The position numbers and the translations under genes were made by a program. The notes below the pieces were generated by a model, which saw only the letters and a program-made list of their open reading frames with translations, made no database searches and had not been told where the DNA came from. This document shows, in pieces, positions 21,170 through 31,782 of a stretch of DNA of 64,000 bases (position 1 is the stretch's first letter; the number at the start of each line of letters is the position of its first letter). The stretch comes from Pseudomonas sp. NFIX28 (GTDB lineage: Bacteria; Pseudomonadota; Gammaproteobacteria; Pseudomonadales; Pseudomonadaceae): contig NZ_FNPW01000005.1 in NCBI RefSeq assembly GCF_900107395.1, forward strand, positions 56,426 to 120,425. Reading direction: 5' to 3'.

Positions 21170-22048
21170 ATGCCTTGGCTGCAAGTCCGTCTCGCCATCA
21201 GCCCAGAACAAGCCGAAACCTACGAAGACGCTTTTCTCGAAGTGGGCGCCGTTTCGGTGACCTTCATGGACGCCGAGGATCAGCCAATCTTCGAGCCGGA
21301 ACTCAATACCACCCCGCTGTGGAACCATACCCACCTGCTGGCCCTGTTCGAAGACGGCACCGAGGCCGCCAGCGTGCTGGCCCACCTTGAGCTGCTGACC
21401 GGCAGCCCGCTGCCCGAACACCACAGCGAAGTGATCGAAGACCAGGACTGGGAACGCAGCTGGATGGACAACTTCCAGCCGATGCGTTTTGGCCGGCGCC
21501 TGTGGATTGTCCCGAGCTGGCACGCCGCGCCCGAGCCGGACGCGGTCAACCTGCTGCTCGACCCGGGCCTGGCCTTCGGCACCGGCACCCACCCGACCAC
21601 CGCCCTGTGCCTGGAATGGCTCGACGGCCAGGACCTGAAAGACTGCAACGTGCTGGACTTCGGCTGTGGCTCCGGGATCCTGGCGATCGCCGCCCTGCTG
21701 CTGGGCGCCAAGCAAGCCGTGGGCACCGACATCGACGCACAGGCCCTGGAAGCCTCCCGCGACAACGCCGGCCGCAACAACATCGCCGAAGCGCTGTTCC
21801 CGCTTTATCTGCCCGAAGACCTGCCGCAGGTCCAGGCCGACGTCCTGGTCGCCAACATTCTCGCCGGCCCGCTGGTTTCCCTGGCCCCGCAGCTGTCCAG
21901 CCTGGTCAAGAGCGGCGGGCGCCTGGCGCTGTCGGGCATCCTCGCCGAGCAGGGCGAAGAAGTCGCAGCCGCTTACGCCCAGGACTTCGACCTGGATCCA
22001 ATCGCCAACCTCGATGGCTGGGTACGCATCACCGGCCGTCGGCGCTAA
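21170..22048 (+). CDS. prmA: Ribosomal protein L11 methyltransferase
   Basis: A 292-residue SAM-dependent enzyme that trimethylates ribosomal protein L11. It has the small N-terminal substrate-binding domain ([20 protein letters not shown]), the linker, and the Rossmann methyltransferase domain with motif [21 protein letters not shown]. It also has the N-P-P-Y-like variant [10 protein letters not shown] typical of PrmA. Start 21170 reproduces the family N-terminus; the in-frame ORF opens 19 codons earlier without support. It is followed by the DUF3426 gene after 30 bases. Confidence 0.97.
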   Translation: MPWLQVRLAISPEQAETYEDAFLEVGAVSVTFMDAEDQPIFEPELNTTPLWNHTHLLALFEDGTEAASVLAHLELLTGSPLPEHHSEVIEDQDWERSWMDNFQPMRFGRRLWIVPSWHAAPEPDAVNLLLDPGLAFGTGTHPTTALCLEWLDGQDLKDCNVLDFGCGSGILAIAALLLGAKQAVGTDIDAQALEASRDNAGRNNIAEALFPLYLPEDLPQVQADVLVANILAGPLVSLAPQLSSLVKSGGRLALSGILAEQGEEVAAAYAQDFDLDPIANLDGWVRITGRRR

Positions 22049-22078
22049 AATGGCCGCCTGTATGAACCGGATCGCCGC

Positions 22079-23323
22079 ATGACCGACAGCTTCGTCACCC
22101 AGTGCCCGCATTGCCAGACCAGCTTCCGCGTCAGCCACGCTCAGTTGAGCGTGGCCCGTGGCGTGGTGCGCTGCGGCTCGTGCCTGCAGGTGTTCAACGC
22201 CGCACGGCAGTTGCTCGAGCAACGCGCTGGCAAGGACGCTGTCGCCAAACCTGCCGCACCTTCCACTCCGGCCGCCCCTGCCGAACCGCAGGAGCCGCCA
22301 CCACCGCGCGCCATCAGCCAGAAGCAGTGGAACGCCACCGAACTTGACCTGGACAGCCTCGACCTGGACGAGGAACTGGCCAAGCTCGAACAGCGGGAAA
22401 TCCAGCCAGCCAAGACCTTTGGCCAGGAGCGCCCGCCCAGGGAAAGCGCCCTCAGCGCCCGCCGTGACCAGCCGGACGCCGAAGAGGAACATTGGCCCGA
22501 CAGCCTGTTCAGCCAGCCATCCGGCGCCCGCGACGACCTCGACGAAAAGCCCGAGCCGCCTGTCGACACCGGCCGGTCTGGGCGCACCGAACCGTCGCTG
22601 TCTTTCAACCTGGATGACCTGGAAGACGAACCCAAGGCGGCCTCCCTGGTCCTGGACGACGACCTCGAGCCCACGCCGCAGCACATTTCCCTGAGCGCCG
22701 ACGAGCCCGACGAGATCGAGCCGCCCCCCAGCCCTGCGCCCCGCCACAAGCGCGGCCGCGCCGAACCGGCAACGCCCGACGCCGTGCTGCTGGACCTGGA
22801 AGACGATCCGATCCAGCTGGACTGGCAAAAACGCCGTTCGCCCTGGGGCCGCCGCCTGCTCTGGAGCCTGTTGATCCTGCTGGCCGCCGCCGGCCTGGCG
22901 GGCCAGTACATCGCCTACCATTTCGACGAACTGGCGCGCCAGGACCAATACCGCCCCTGGTTCCAGAAACTGTGTCCCGAGCTGGGTTGCACAGTGCCTT
23001 CGAAGGTCGATATCGGCCGCATCAAGAGCAGCAACCTGGTGGTGCGCAGCCATCCGGACTTCAGCGGCGCCCTGGTGGTGGATGCAATCATCTACAACCG
23101 CGCGCCGTTCTCCCAGCCCTTCCCGCTGCTGGAGCTGCGTTTCGCCGACCTCAACGGGCACCTGATCGCCAGTCGTCGCTTCAAGCCCGGCGAATACGTC
23201 AAGGGCGAACTCGAAGGCGTGTCGGAGATGCCGCCGCAGACACCGATCCACATTGCGCTGGACATCCTCGACCCGGGCCCCAAGGCGGTCAATTACAGCC
23301 TGAGCTTCCACTCGCCCGAGTAG
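22079..23323 (+). CDS. Zinc-ribbon, DUF3426 membrane protein
   Basis: A 414-residue protein of unknown function. An N-terminal MJ0042-type zinc ribbon (CPHCQTSF ... VRCGSCLQVF) is followed by a long acidic, Pro-rich, low-complexity region. One transmembrane helix (LLWSLLILLAAAGLAGQYIAY, about residues 261-281) comes next, and then a C-terminal DUF3426 domain (KLCPELGCTVP ... LDILDPGPKAVNYSLSFHSP). Predicted topology is a cytoplasmic zinc ribbon and a periplasmic C-terminus. It lies between prmA and dusB, a conserved pseudomonad arrangement (PA4851 position). The 193-bp gap after it shows no feature I can name apart from AT-rich sequence that may hold the dusB-fis promoter. Confidence 0.88.
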   Translation: MTDSFVTQCPHCQTSFRVSHAQLSVARGVVRCGSCLQVFNAARQLLEQRAGKDAVAKPAAPSTPAAPAEPQEPPPPRAISQKQWNATELDLDSLDLDEELAKLEQREIQPAKTFGQERPPRESALSARRDQPDAEEEHWPDSLFSQPSGARDDLDEKPEPPVDTGRSGRTEPSLSFNLDDLEDEPKAASLVLDDDLEPTPQHISLSADEPDEIEPPPSPAPRHKRGRAEPATPDAVLLDLEDDPIQLDWQKRRSPWGRRLLWSLLILLAAAGLAGQYIAYHFDELARQDQYRPWFQKLCPELGCTVPSKVDIGRIKSSNLVVRSHPDFSGALVVDAIIYNRAPFSQPFPLLELRFADLNGHLIASRRFKPGEYVKGELEGVSEMPPQTPIHIALDILDPGPKAVNYSLSFHSPE

Positions 23324-23516
23324 GACGCGGCATCCGGCCGCAGGCCGCACTGGATGGCGGCGGTTGTTAGCTGTTGTTCGCCGACCAAACGGTTGGCAAT
23401 AACGGAATAACTGTTCAGATTTTATCCAGTTCAGCCTTTATCCGGTCATCGAGAGCGGGTATCATGCCAACCCTTTTTCGAACTCTCATGATCCGGCCCC
23501 ACAACAGGGAAGTCCT

Positions 23517-24530
23517 ATGTCGGCGGTACGCATCGGCCCATATACATTGCACAACGGCTTGATTCTCGCCCCCATGGCGGGTGTCACCGACCAGCCCTTT
23601 CGTCAGCTTTGCAAGCGGTTGGGCGCAGGCCTTGTAGTCTCGGAAATGGTCACCAGCGACATGAGTTTGTGGAACAGTCGCAAATCGCGCCTGCGCATGA
23701 TCCACGAGGGTGATCCCGAGCCGCGCTCGGTACAGATCGCCGGTGGCGATGCACAGATGCTGGCGGATGCCGCCCGCGCCAACGTCGAGTTGGGCGCACA
23801 GATTATTGATATCAACATGGGTTGCCCGGCAAAGAAGGTCTGCAACAAGGCCGCCGGCTCCGCGTTACTGAAAGATGAAGATCTGGTGAACGAGATCCTG
23901 CATGCCGTCGTGGCTGCAGTCGATGTGCCGGTCACCCTGAAGATCCGTACCGGCTGGGACCGGGCGAACAAGAACGGCCTGACGGTGGCGAAGATCGCCG
24001 AACAGGCAGGCATCACGGCATTGGCGGTCCATGGTCGGACCCGGGCCGACCTGTACACCGGTGTTGCCGAGTACGACACCATCGCCGCGATCAAGCAGGC
24101 GGTGTCGATACCGGTATTCGCCAACGGCGATATCGACTCGCCCGAGAAGGCCCGCTACGTCCTTGACGCTACCGGTGCCGACGGGCTGTTGATCGGCCGG
24201 GCCGCCCAGGGGCGGCCATGGATTTTTCGCGAGATCGAACATTTTCTGCGTACCGGACAAACCCTGCCGGCACCGGAGCTGTTCGAAGTGGAACGTATTC
24301 TGCTTGAGCATCTGGCCGCGCTGCATGCCTTCTATGGAGATGTCATGGGCGTACGCATTGCTCGCAAGCATGTGGGCTGGTATCTCGCGACCCTGCCGGG
24401 CGCCAGGGAGTTTCGCGCCCACTTCAATCGTTTGGAAGATACGGAAGCACAGTGCGCCAACGTTCGTGAGTTCTTTGCCGAGCGTTACAAGAGCCTGGTG
24501 ACAGGGGACGGAGAGGGGGTGGCCGCATGA
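23517..24530 (+). CDS. dusB: tRNA-dihydrouridine synthase B
   Basis: A 337-residue FMN-dependent enzyme that reduces uridines to dihydrouridine in the tRNA D-loop. It has the TIM-barrel start [20 protein letters not shown], the catalytic cysteine in [19 protein letters not shown] (Cys109), FMN/phosphate motifs AVHGRTR and [15 protein letters not shown], and the C-terminal helical tRNA domain. Its last four bases overlap the fis start, the classical dusB-fis operon, so its expression should follow growth-phase control of fis. Confidence 0.97.
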   Translation: MSAVRIGPYTLHNGLILAPMAGVTDQPFRQLCKRLGAGLVVSEMVTSDMSLWNSRKSRLRMIHEGDPEPRSVQIAGGDAQMLADAARANVELGAQIIDINMGCPAKKVCNKAAGSALLKDEDLVNEILHAVVAAVDVPVTLKIRTGWDRANKNGLTVAKIAEQAGITALAVHGRTRADLYTGVAEYDTIAAIKQAVSIPVFANGDIDSPEKARYVLDATGADGLLIGRAAQGRPWIFREIEHFLRTGQTLPAPELFEVERILLEHLAALHAFYGDVMGVRIARKHVGWYLATLPGAREFRAHFNRLEDTEAQCANVREFFAERYKSLVTGDGEGVAA

Positions 24531-24847
24531 CGATGATGACCGAGACTTTAGTGAGTGGAACAGCACCCGTGAGCGACAACGTGAATTTGAAACAGCACCT
24601 CAATACACCGAGCGAAGAAGGCCAGACCCTTCGCGGGAGTGTCGAGAAGGCGCTGCACAATTATTTCGCCCACCTTGAGGGCGCGGCCGTCACGGACGTG
24701 TACAACCTGGTGCTCTCCGAAGTCGAGGCTCCGTTGCTCGAGAGCGTGATGAACTACGTCAAGGGCAACCAGACCAAGGCCAGCGAGTTGCTCGGCCTGA
24801 ACCGCGGCACCCTGCGCAAGAAACTCAAGCAGTACGATTTGCTGTAA
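24527..24847 (+). CDS. fis: DNA-binding protein Fis
   Basis: A 106-residue nucleoid-associated protein. The C-terminal helix-turn-helix ([20 protein letters not shown] then KQYDLL) is nearly invariant across gammaproteobacteria, and the core matches the P. aeruginosa Fis sequence I remember. It bends DNA and modulates transcription of rRNA and many other genes. It overlaps dusB by four bases (ATGA), so it is translationally coupled. A hairpin terminator follows. Confidence 0.98.
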   Translation: MTMMTETLVSGTAPVSDNVNLKQHLNTPSEEGQTLRGSVEKALHNYFAHLEGAAVTDVYNLVLSEVEAPLLESVMNYVKGNQTKASELLGLNRGTLRKKLKQYDLL

Positions 24848-24864
24848 GCATTCAATCAAACCAG

Positions 24865-24897
24865 AAAGGCGCCCGCGTAAAACCGGTCGCCTTTTTT
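24865..24897 (+). terminator. Intrinsic terminator after fis
   Basis: Stem AAAGGCG / CGCCTTT around a 16-base loop, followed by TTTTTT, 18 bases after the fis stop. Confidence 0.8.
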
Positions 24898-24928
24898 GCT
24901 GACTCCTTTGCTTTTGATGGAAATTGAG

Positions 24929-26536
24929 ATGACCGACCAGACTACCCGCCTGCCGATCCGCCGCGCCTTGATCAGTGTTTCCGACAAGACCGGGATCCTC
25001 GAATTCGCCAAGGAGCTGGAAGCCCTGGGCGTGGAGATCCTCTCCACCGGCGGGACCTTCAAGCTGCTGCAGGACAACGGCGTGGCCGCAGTGGAAGTCG
25101 CGGATTACACCGGTTTCGCGGAAATGATGGACGGCCGGGTGAAGACCCTGCACCCGAAAATCCACGGCGGTATCCTCGGTCGTCGCGGCATCGACGACGC
25201 CATCATGAACGAGCACGGCATCAAGCCGATCGACCTGGTAGCGGTCAACCTCTACCCGTTCGAAGCCACCATCTCCAAGCCGGGCTGCGACCTGCCGACC
25301 GCCATCGAGAACATCGATATCGGCGGCCCGACCATGGTTCGCTCGGCGGCCAAGAACCATAAAGACGTGGCCATCGTGGTCAACGCCAGCGATTACGCCC
25401 AGGTCCTGGAAAGCCTCAAGGCCGGCGGTCTGACCTACGCCCAGCGTTTCGACCTGATGCTCAAGGCCTTCGAACACACCGCGGCCTATGACGGCATGAT
25501 CGCCAACTACATGGGCACCGTGAACCAGGCGGCCGAAACCCTGACCACCGAAGGCCGCAGCGAATTCCCGCGCACCTTCAACAGCCAGTTCATCAAGGCC
25601 CAGGAAATGCGCTACGGCGAGAACCCGCACCAGAGCGCGGCGTTCTACGTTGAAGCCAAGCCTGCCGAAGTCGGCATCGCCACCGCCACCCAGCTGCAAG
25701 GCAAGGAACTGTCGTACAACAACGTGGCCGACACCGACGCCGCGTTGGAATGCGTGAAGAGCTTCGTCAAGCCGGCCTGCGTCATCGTCAAGCACGCCAA
25801 CCCGTGCGGCGTGGCCGTGAGCCCGGACGCCGAAGGCGGTATCCGCCAGGCCTACGAACTGGCCTACGCCACCGACACCGAATCGGCTTTCGGCGGCATC
25901 ATCGCCTTCAACCGCGAACTGGACGCCGAGACCGCCAAGGCCATCGTCGAGCGTCAATTCGTTGAAGTGATCATCGCCCCGAGCGTCAGCGAAGAAGCTC
26001 GCGCCGTGGTGGCAGCCAAAGCCAACGTGCGCCTGCTGGCTTGCGGCGAGTGGTCGGCGGACCGCGTCCCGGCCTGGGACTACAAGCGCGTCAACGGTGG
26101 CCTGCTGGTACAGAGCCGCGACATCGGCATGATCGGCGCCGACGACCTGAAAGTGGTGACCAAGCGCGCCCCGACCGAACAGGAAATCCACGACCTGATC
26201 TTCGCCTGGAAAGTGGCCAAGTTCGTCAAGTCCAACGCCATCGTCTACGCCAAGAACCGCCAGACCATCGGCGTCGGCGCCGGCCAGATGAGCCGCGTGA
26301 ACTCCGCCCGTATCGCCGCGATCAAGGCTGAACACGCCGGCCTGCAAGTGCAGGGCGCAGTCATGGCGTCCGATGCGTTCTTCCCGTTCCGCGACGGCAT
26401 CGACAACGCGGCCAAGGTCGGCATCACTGCGGTGATCCAGCCAGGCGGCTCGATGCGCGACAGCGAAGTGATCGCCGCCGCCGACGAAGCCGGCATCGCC
26501 ATGGTCTTCACCGGTATGCGCCACTTCCGCCACTAA
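24929..26536 (+). CDS. purH: Bifunctional AICAR transformylase / IMP cyclohydrolase
   Basis: A 535-residue enzyme for the last two steps of IMP synthesis. The N-terminal cyclohydrolase (MGS-like) domain has [20 protein letters not shown] and STGGTFKLL. The C-terminal transformylase has the KHANPCG catalytic motif and ends GMRHFRH. The ATG at 24929 gives the family N-terminus [15 protein letters not shown] and the expected length; upstream in-frame starts at 24896 and 24917 overlap the fis terminator. purD follows after a repeat-filled gap. Confidence 0.97.
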   Translation: MTDQTTRLPIRRALISVSDKTGILEFAKELEALGVEILSTGGTFKLLQDNGVAAVEVADYTGFAEMMDGRVKTLHPKIHGGILGRRGIDDAIMNEHGIKPIDLVAVNLYPFEATISKPGCDLPTAIENIDIGGPTMVRSAAKNHKDVAIVVNASDYAQVLESLKAGGLTYAQRFDLMLKAFEHTAAYDGMIANYMGTVNQAAETLTTEGRSEFPRTFNSQFIKAQEMRYGENPHQSAAFYVEAKPAEVGIATATQLQGKELSYNNVADTDAALECVKSFVKPACVIVKHANPCGVAVSPDAEGGIRQAYELAYATDTESAFGGIIAFNRELDAETAKAIVERQFVEVIIAPSVSEEARAVVAAKANVRLLACGEWSADRVPAWDYKRVNGGLLVQSRDIGMIGADDLKVVTKRAPTEQEIHDLIFAWKVAKFVKSNAIVYAKNRQTIGVGAGQMSRVNSARIAAIKAEHAGLQVQGAVMASDAFFPFRDGIDNAAKVGITAVIQPGGSMRDSEVIAAADEAGIAMVFTGMRHFRH

Positions 26537-26560
26537 GTATCAATGGGGCGCCACCCTCCC

Positions 26561-26661
26561 TGTAGCCGCTGCCGAAGGCTGCGATAGACCCGAAGGGTCT
26601 TCAGCGATCTGAATCCTGCAACCGCTTCGCGGTTGATCGCAGCCTGGCGGCAGCGGCTACA
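26561..26661. repeat. Family-B palindromic repeat
   Basis: TGTAGCCGCTGCCGAAGGCT at the left faces CGGCAGCGGCTACA at the right, enclosing about 60 bases with a small inner hairpin (GACCCGAAGGGTC). It fills the purH-purD gap. Confidence 0.88.
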
Positions 26662-26711
26662 AAGTCAGGCTTGCGCGCTTCCCCAAATTAGCGTCATCCG
26701 AGGTTTTTGAA

Positions 26712-28007
26712 ATGAATGTACTGATCATTGGTAGCGGCGGTCGTGAACACGCCCTGGCCTGGAAAGTCGCTCAGGACCCACGGGTCGAGAAGGTCTTCGT
26801 GGCTCCGGGCAACGCCGGCACCGCCATCGAAGCCAAGTGCGAAAACGTGGCCATCGACGTCCTGGCCCTCGAGCAGCTGGCTGACTTTGCCGAGAAGAAC
26901 GTTTCGCTGACCATCGTCGGCCCGGAAGTGCCGCTGGTGGCTGGCGTGGTCGACCTGTTCCGCTCCCGTGGCCTGGACTGCTTCGGCCCGACCGCTGGCG
27001 CTGCGCAGCTGGAAGGCTCGAAGGCCTTCACCAAGGATTTCCTCGCGCGCCACAAGATCCCGACCGCCGACTACCAGAACTTCACCGAGATCGAGCCAGC
27101 CCTGGCTTATCTGCGGGAAAAAGGCGCGCCGATCGTGATCAAGGCCGATGGCCTGGCCGCCGGTAAAGGCGTGATCGTCGCCATGACCCTGGCCGAGGCC
27201 GAGGACGCCGTGCGCGACATGCTGGCTGGCAATGCCTTCGGCGACGCCGGTTCCCGCGTAGTGATCGAAGAATTCCTCGACGGAGAGGAAGCCAGCTTCA
27301 TCGTCATGGTCGACGGCAAGAACGTGCTGCCAATGGCCACCAGCCAGGACCACAAGCGCGTCGGCGACGGCGACAGCGGCCCGAACACCGGCGGCATGGG
27401 TGCCTACTCCCCTGCCCCGGTGGTGACTGGCGAAGTGCACCAGCGCGTGATGGACCAGGTGATCTGGCCGACCGTGCGCGGCATGGCCGACGAAGGCAAC
27501 GTCTACACCGGCTTCCTGTACGCCGGCTTGATGATCGACAAGGCCGGCAACCCGAAAGTCATCGAGTTCAACTGCCGCTTCGGCGACCCGGAAACCCAGC
27601 CGGTAATGCTGCGCCTGCAGTCGAGCCTGGTGCTGCTGGTCGAGGCCGCCCTGGCCCAGGCGCTGGACAAGGTCGAAGCGCAATGGGATCCACGTCCGAG
27701 CCTGGGCATCGTCCTGGCAGCCGGCGGCTATCCTGGTGACTACGCCAAGGGCGCGGTGATCGAAGGCCTGGACGCGGCCGCCCAACTGGAAGGCAAAGTC
27801 TTCCACGCCGGTACCGCGCTCAAGGACGGTCAAGTGGTGACTTCCGGCGGCCGCGTGCTCTGCGCCACTGCCCTGGGCGAAAGCGTAGGTGCCGCGCAGC
27901 AGCAGGCTTACCAACTGGCAGCTAAGATCGATTGGCAAGGCTGCTTCTACCGCAAAGACATCGGTTACCGGGCCATTGCCCGCGAGCGTGGCGAAAATCA
28001 GGAGTAA
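26712..28007 (+). CDS. purD: Phosphoribosylamine-glycine ligase (GAR synthetase)
   Basis: A 431-residue ATP-grasp ligase joining phosphoribosylamine and glycine in purine synthesis. It begins MNVLIIGSGGREHALAWKV and has the PurD motifs GPEVPLVAGVVD, KADGLAAGKGV, PNTGGMGAYSP and EFNCRFGDPETQ. It follows purH, as in other pseudomonads (PA4854-PA4855), although a family-B repeat separates the two. A perfect 10-bp hairpin lies just after it. Confidence 0.97.
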   Translation: MNVLIIGSGGREHALAWKVAQDPRVEKVFVAPGNAGTAIEAKCENVAIDVLALEQLADFAEKNVSLTIVGPEVPLVAGVVDLFRSRGLDCFGPTAGAAQLEGSKAFTKDFLARHKIPTADYQNFTEIEPALAYLREKGAPIVIKADGLAAGKGVIVAMTLAEAEDAVRDMLAGNAFGDAGSRVVIEEFLDGEEASFIVMVDGKNVLPMATSQDHKRVGDGDSGPNTGGMGAYSPAPVVTGEVHQRVMDQVIWPTVRGMADEGNVYTGFLYAGLMIDKAGNPKVIEFNCRFGDPETQPVMLRLQSSLVLLVEAALAQALDKVEAQWDPRPSLGIVLAAGGYPGDYAKGAVIEGLDAAAQLEGKVFHAGTALKDGQVVTSGGRVLCATALGESVGAAQQQAYQLAAKIDWQGCFYRKDIGYRAIARERGENQE

Positions 28008-28023
28008 TCCTGTCTTCCGGTCA

Positions 28024-28046
28024 GGCAAGGGCCCCAGGCCCTTGCC
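28024..28046 (+). terminator. Perfect hairpin between purD and retS, no U-tract
   Basis: GGCAAGGGCC-CCA-GGCCCTTGCC, 16 bases after the purD stop. The stem is strong but the sequence after it is GC-rich, so it may be a Rho-assisted terminator or an mRNA-stabilising stem rather than a true intrinsic terminator. Confidence 0.5.
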
Positions 28047-28106
28047 GGACTGCTCCAGCGCCGCGCATAGTTATAATCTGGCATCAACCTACGAAGGGAT
28101 TTCGCC

Positions 28107-30890
28107 GTGCGCTGGCTCAGGACTGCCATAGGTTTCACCGTCACTCTGCTGACCCTGCTCTGCTTGATCCCGGCCCAGGCCGCACAAGGCAGTAATTGGG
28201 CCGTTTTGCTCGATGAACAGGCCGACCTGCAACTGCGCGACATCCGTTCCCCGCGCTACACCAATCAATTCAGCCCGATCGAACTGGAACGCATTACCGC
28301 CGCCGAACCCGGAGGCGCGTTATGGCTGCGTTTCAAACTGCAACCGGGCAAGCACGAACAACTGCTGCGAATCTTCGCCCCCGACCTGTCACGCCTGGAC
28401 ATGTATGTGCTGGACGGCGACAACCTGGTCGAGCAGCTGACCTCCGGCACCCAGCAACCCCAGGCCGAACGCCCCCTGCCCAGCAGCGACTTCATGCTGC
28501 CGCTGCCGCAAAGCGAAAAGACCCTCGATGTCTACGTGCGCCTGGTTTCCGATCATCAGCTGCGCCCTTACATCACCCTGCAATCGGCGGTCATGACCGC
28601 GGCCAACCAGGGCCAGAGCGTGTTGTACGGCCTGCTGTTCGGCTGCATGGGCATGCTGATGCTGCACAACCTCGTGCGCTATGCCTACACCCGCTCGCGC
28701 AGCAGCCTGTGGCTGGCCTCCTACGAAGCCCTGGTGATGCTTAGCCTGGCACTGATGCTCAACCTGTTCGGCCCCTGGCTGCCGGACTGGCACGCGATAC
28801 AGACTCCCGGCGCCTACCTGGCGCTGCTGCTGACCACCCCGTGCGGGCTGATGTTCGTCTATCGCTTTTTTGCCCCGCTGGGCTCGCATCCGCTGAACAA
28901 GCTGCTGCTGGTCGACATCCTGATGGTCGGCCTGTGCAGCCTGTTGCTGCTGTTCGTCGACTCGCTGCCGCTGAACCTCATCACCTACGGCCTGGTGGCC
29001 CTGGTCGGCCTGAGCATGCTGTTCATCGCCAGCTATCACTGGCACAAAGGCTACCGCCCGGCGCGCTTCTTCGTGGCCGGCATGGGCATCTTCAATATCG
29101 GTGCGTTGATCGTGCTGCCAGCGTTGCTGGGGCTGACCATGGTCGCGCCCCAGGGCCTGATCATTACCTTGCTGGTAACCATGTGCCTGAGCGGGCTGGC
29201 GATGAGCATTGCCCTGGGCGAACGCCAGCGCAGCATCACCGAGAACGAGTTCAGCGTCAGCCGCGACCTCGCCGCGAGCAACGCCGAGGTCAATGCCAAG
29301 GCCGAGTTCCTGGCCAAGATCAGCCACGAAATCCGCACGCCGATGAACGGCGTGCTGGGCATGACCGAACTGCTGTTGGGCACGCCGCTGTCGGTCAAGC
29401 AGCGCGACTATGTGCAGACCATCCACAGCGCCGGCAACGAACTGCTGACCTTGATCAACGAGATCCTCGACATCTCCAAGCTCGAGTCCGGGCAGATCGA
29501 GCTGGACGACGTGCAGTTCGATCTCAATGCGCTGATCGAAGACTGCCTGAACATTTTCCGCGCCAAGGCCGAGCAGCAGAACGTCGAGCTGATCAGCTTC
29601 ATCCAGCCGCAGGTGCCACGGGTCATCAGCGGTGACCCGACACGCTTGCGCCAGGCCATGCTCAGCCTGCTGGAAAACGCCCTGAAGAAGACCGACGAAG
29701 GCGAGATCCTGGTGGTGGTCGCCCTCGACGAACGCACCAGCAAACCGCGCCTGCGCATCGCCGTGCAGGACAGCGGCCAGCCGATGGAGGCCGAGGAACG
29801 CGAAGCCCTGCTGCACTCGGAACTGCACAGCAAGAACTTCCTCGCCGGCACCCGCCTGGGCGGCAATCTGGGCCTGGTCATCGCCCGTCAGCTGATCCTG
29901 CTGATGCACGGCGAGTTCGGCATCAAGAGCAGCGCCAACCAGGGCAGCACCCTGTGGCTGACCCTGCCGCTGGACCCGGAACGCCTGGAGCATCCGACCT
30001 CCGACCTCGACGGCCCGCTGCAAGGGGCGCGGGTGCTGGTGGTGGACGACAACGACACTTGCCGCAAGGTCCTGGTGCAGCAATGCAGTGCCTGGGGCCT
30101 CAACGTCAGCGCCGTGCCTTCGGGCAAGGAAGCCCTGGCCCTGCTGCGCACCAAGGCGCACCTGCGCGATTACTTCGACGTGGTGCTGCTCGACCAGAAC
30201 ATGCCCGGCATGACCGGCATGCAACTGGCGGCCAAGATCAAGGAAGACCCGAGCCTGAACCACGACATCCTGCTGATCATGCTCACCGGCATCAGCAACG
30301 CGCCGAGCAAGGTCATCGCGCGCAACGCCGGGGTCAAGCGCATCCTCGCCAAACCGGTGGCCGGCTATACCCTCAAGACCACCCTGGCCGACGAGCTGAC
30401 CCAGCGCAACAAGGGCCAGTTCGTCCCCCACCAGGCCCATGCGCTGAGCGGGGTTGCGGTGCCGGTCAAGGTGCCGAGCGACTTCCGCATCCTGGTCGCC
30501 GAGGACAACAGCATTTCCACCAAGGTGATCCGCGGCATGCTCGGCAAGCTCAACCTGCAGCCCGATACCGCGAGCAACGGCGAAGAAGCCTTGCAAGCGA
30601 TGAAAGCCCAGCGCTACGACCTGGTGCTGATGGACTGCGAGATGCCGATCCTCGACGGTTTTTCCGCCACCCAGCAGCTGCGGGCCTGGGAAGTCGGCAA
30701 CCAGCGCGTGCGCACGCCAGTGGTGGCACTGACCGCGCACATCCTCACCGAACACAAGGAACGCGCGCGGCAGGCCGGCATGGACGGGCACATGGCCAAA
30801 CCGGTGGAGCTGTCGCAATTGCGCGAATTGATCGAGCACTGGGTGGCACAGCGCGATCAGCAGAACCGCATCACGGCGCAACCGTCCTGA
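28107..30890 (+). CDS. retS: Hybrid sensor kinase RetS
   Basis: A 927-residue hybrid kinase. It has a signal peptide (to about residue 27), a periplasmic 7TMR-DISMED2 domain and seven transmembrane segments (about residues 180-370). A histidine kinase core follows with H-box FLAKISHEIRTPMNG (His407), N-box SLLENALKKTDEG and a divergent G-box LGGNLGLVIAR. Two receivers have predicted phospho-aspartates at Asp696 (LLDQNMPG) and Asp843 (LMDCEMP). The architecture and the purD-retS-MarC order match PA4855-PA4857. RetS inhibits GacS and so represses the Gac/Rsm pathway controlling biofilm and secondary metabolism. It starts with GTG, preceded by AGGGAT at a suitable distance. Confidence 0.96.
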   Translation: MRWLRTAIGFTVTLLTLLCLIPAQAAQGSNWAVLLDEQADLQLRDIRSPRYTNQFSPIELERITAAEPGGALWLRFKLQPGKHEQLLRIFAPDLSRLDMYVLDGDNLVEQLTSGTQQPQAERPLPSSDFMLPLPQSEKTLDVYVRLVSDHQLRPYITLQSAVMTAANQGQSVLYGLLFGCMGMLMLHNLVRYAYTRSRSSLWLASYEALVMLSLALMLNLFGPWLPDWHAIQTPGAYLALLLTTPCGLMFVYRFFAPLGSHPLNKLLLVDILMVGLCSLLLLFVDSLPLNLITYGLVALVGLSMLFIASYHWHKGYRPARFFVAGMGIFNIGALIVLPALLGLTMVAPQGLIITLLVTMCLSGLAMSIALGERQRSITENEFSVSRDLAASNAEVNAKAEFLAKISHEIRTPMNGVLGMTELLLGTPLSVKQRDYVQTIHSAGNELLTLINEILDISKLESGQIELDDVQFDLNALIEDCLNIFRAKAEQQNVELISFIQPQVPRVISGDPTRLRQAMLSLLENALKKTDEGEILVVVALDERTSKPRLRIAVQDSGQPMEAEEREALLHSELHSKNFLAGTRLGGNLGLVIARQLILLMHGEFGIKSSANQGSTLWLTLPLDPERLEHPTSDLDGPLQGARVLVVDDNDTCRKVLVQQCSAWGLNVSAVPSGKEALALLRTKAHLRDYFDVVLLDQNMPGMTGMQLAAKIKEDPSLNHDILLIMLTGISNAPSKVIARNAGVKRILAKPVAGYTLKTTLADELTQRNKGQFVPHQAHALSGVAVPVKVPSDFRILVAEDNSISTKVIRGMLGKLNLQPDTASNGEEALQAMKAQRYDLVLMDCEMPILDGFSATQQLRAWEVGNQRVRTPVVALTAHILTEHKERARQAGMDGHMAKPVELSQLRELIEHWVAQRDQQNRITAQPS

Positions 30891-30952
30891 GCCGACAGCA
30901 CGACAAACGCCTGTTAAACTCCGCTCGCCCTCCTTCGCTGTGAGTTTGCGCC

Positions 30953-31546
30953 ATGCTCCATGTGCTGTTCAGCGTTTACCTGAAGATGCTGGTGCTCTAC
31001 AGCCCCTTCTTCGTCTTGTCCTGTTTTATCAGCCTGACCCGCGGTTATTCCAGCAAGGAGCGTCGACGCCTGGCGTGGAACGTCGCGCTGGCGACCCTGG
31101 TCTCCAGCGTGTTGCTGTATCTGTTCGGGCGGGTGATCTTCAGTGTCTTCGGCATCACCGTGGACGCCTTCCGCATCGGTGCGGGCAGCGTGCTGTTCAT
31201 CTCGGCGCTGGGCATGGCCCAGGGCAAGTCGGCGATCCAGACCGACAACGTGCAGCAGGACGTGACCATAGTGCCGCTGACCATCCCCCTGACAGTCGGC
31301 CCCGGCACCATCGGCGCCCTGCTGGTGATGGGCGTCGGCCAGCCCCACTGGGACGACAAACTCACCGCAATCCTCAGCATCGCCCTGGCCAGCTTCACGG
31401 TCGGCGTGGTGCTCTACCTGTCCAACCGCATCGAACGCATCCTGGGCGAGCAAGGCTTGCAGATCGTCAGCCGGCTGATGGGCCTGTTCGTCTGCGCCCT
31501 GGCGGCGCAGATCATCTTTACCGGGGTCAAGGGGTACCTGGGTTAA
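30953..31546 (+). CDS. MarC (UPF0056) family membrane protein
   Basis: A 197-residue protein with six hydrophobic segments. It shows MarC/YchE family text: LVLYSPFFVLSCFISLTRG at the N-terminus, IGAGSVLFISALGMAQG, and VPLTIPLTVGPGTIGALLVM in the middle. The family's role is unknown; the old link to multiple antibiotic resistance was not upheld in E. coli. It lies 62 bases downstream of retS on the same strand, as PA4857 does. A strong intrinsic terminator follows and marks the end of the housekeeping block. Confidence 0.9.
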   Translation: MLHVLFSVYLKMLVLYSPFFVLSCFISLTRGYSSKERRRLAWNVALATLVSSVLLYLFGRVIFSVFGITVDAFRIGAGSVLFISALGMAQGKSAIQTDNVQQDVTIVPLTIPLTVGPGTIGALLVMGVGQPHWDDKLTAILSIALASFTVGVVLYLSNRIERILGEQGLQIVSRLMGLFVCALAAQIIFTGVKGYLG

Positions 31547-31577
31547 CGGCAGCGACACGCTTACAAGCGGCGTGAAC

Positions 31578-31614
31578 AAGCAGGCTCACTGGAGACAGTG
31601 AGCCTGTGCTTTTT
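31578..31614 (+). terminator. Intrinsic terminator after the MarC-family gene
   Basis: An 11-bp perfect stem CAGGCTCACTG / CAGTGAGCCTG with loop GAGA, followed by GTGCTTTTT. Confidence 0.93.
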
Positions 31615-31656
31615 CTGGGGTGAAACTCAGATCGTCTAGCGGGCATTGCCTGAACC

Positions 31657-31780
31657 TGTAGCCGCTGCCGCAGGCTGCGATAAGGCCGAAGGCCTTCGGC
31701 GGTCTCAAGACCTTTGCGTCCGCTTCGTCGGAATGCCGCCCAGGCCGATCGCAGCTTCGCGGGGCTCGGCAGCGGCTACA
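31657..31780. repeat. Family-B palindromic repeat
   Basis: TGTAGCCGCTGCCGCAGGCT ... CTCGGCAGCGGCTACA, with an inner hairpin AAGGCCGAAGGCCTT. It abuts the hexanucleotide tandem repeat three bases downstream. Confidence 0.88.
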
Positions 31781-31782
31781 GG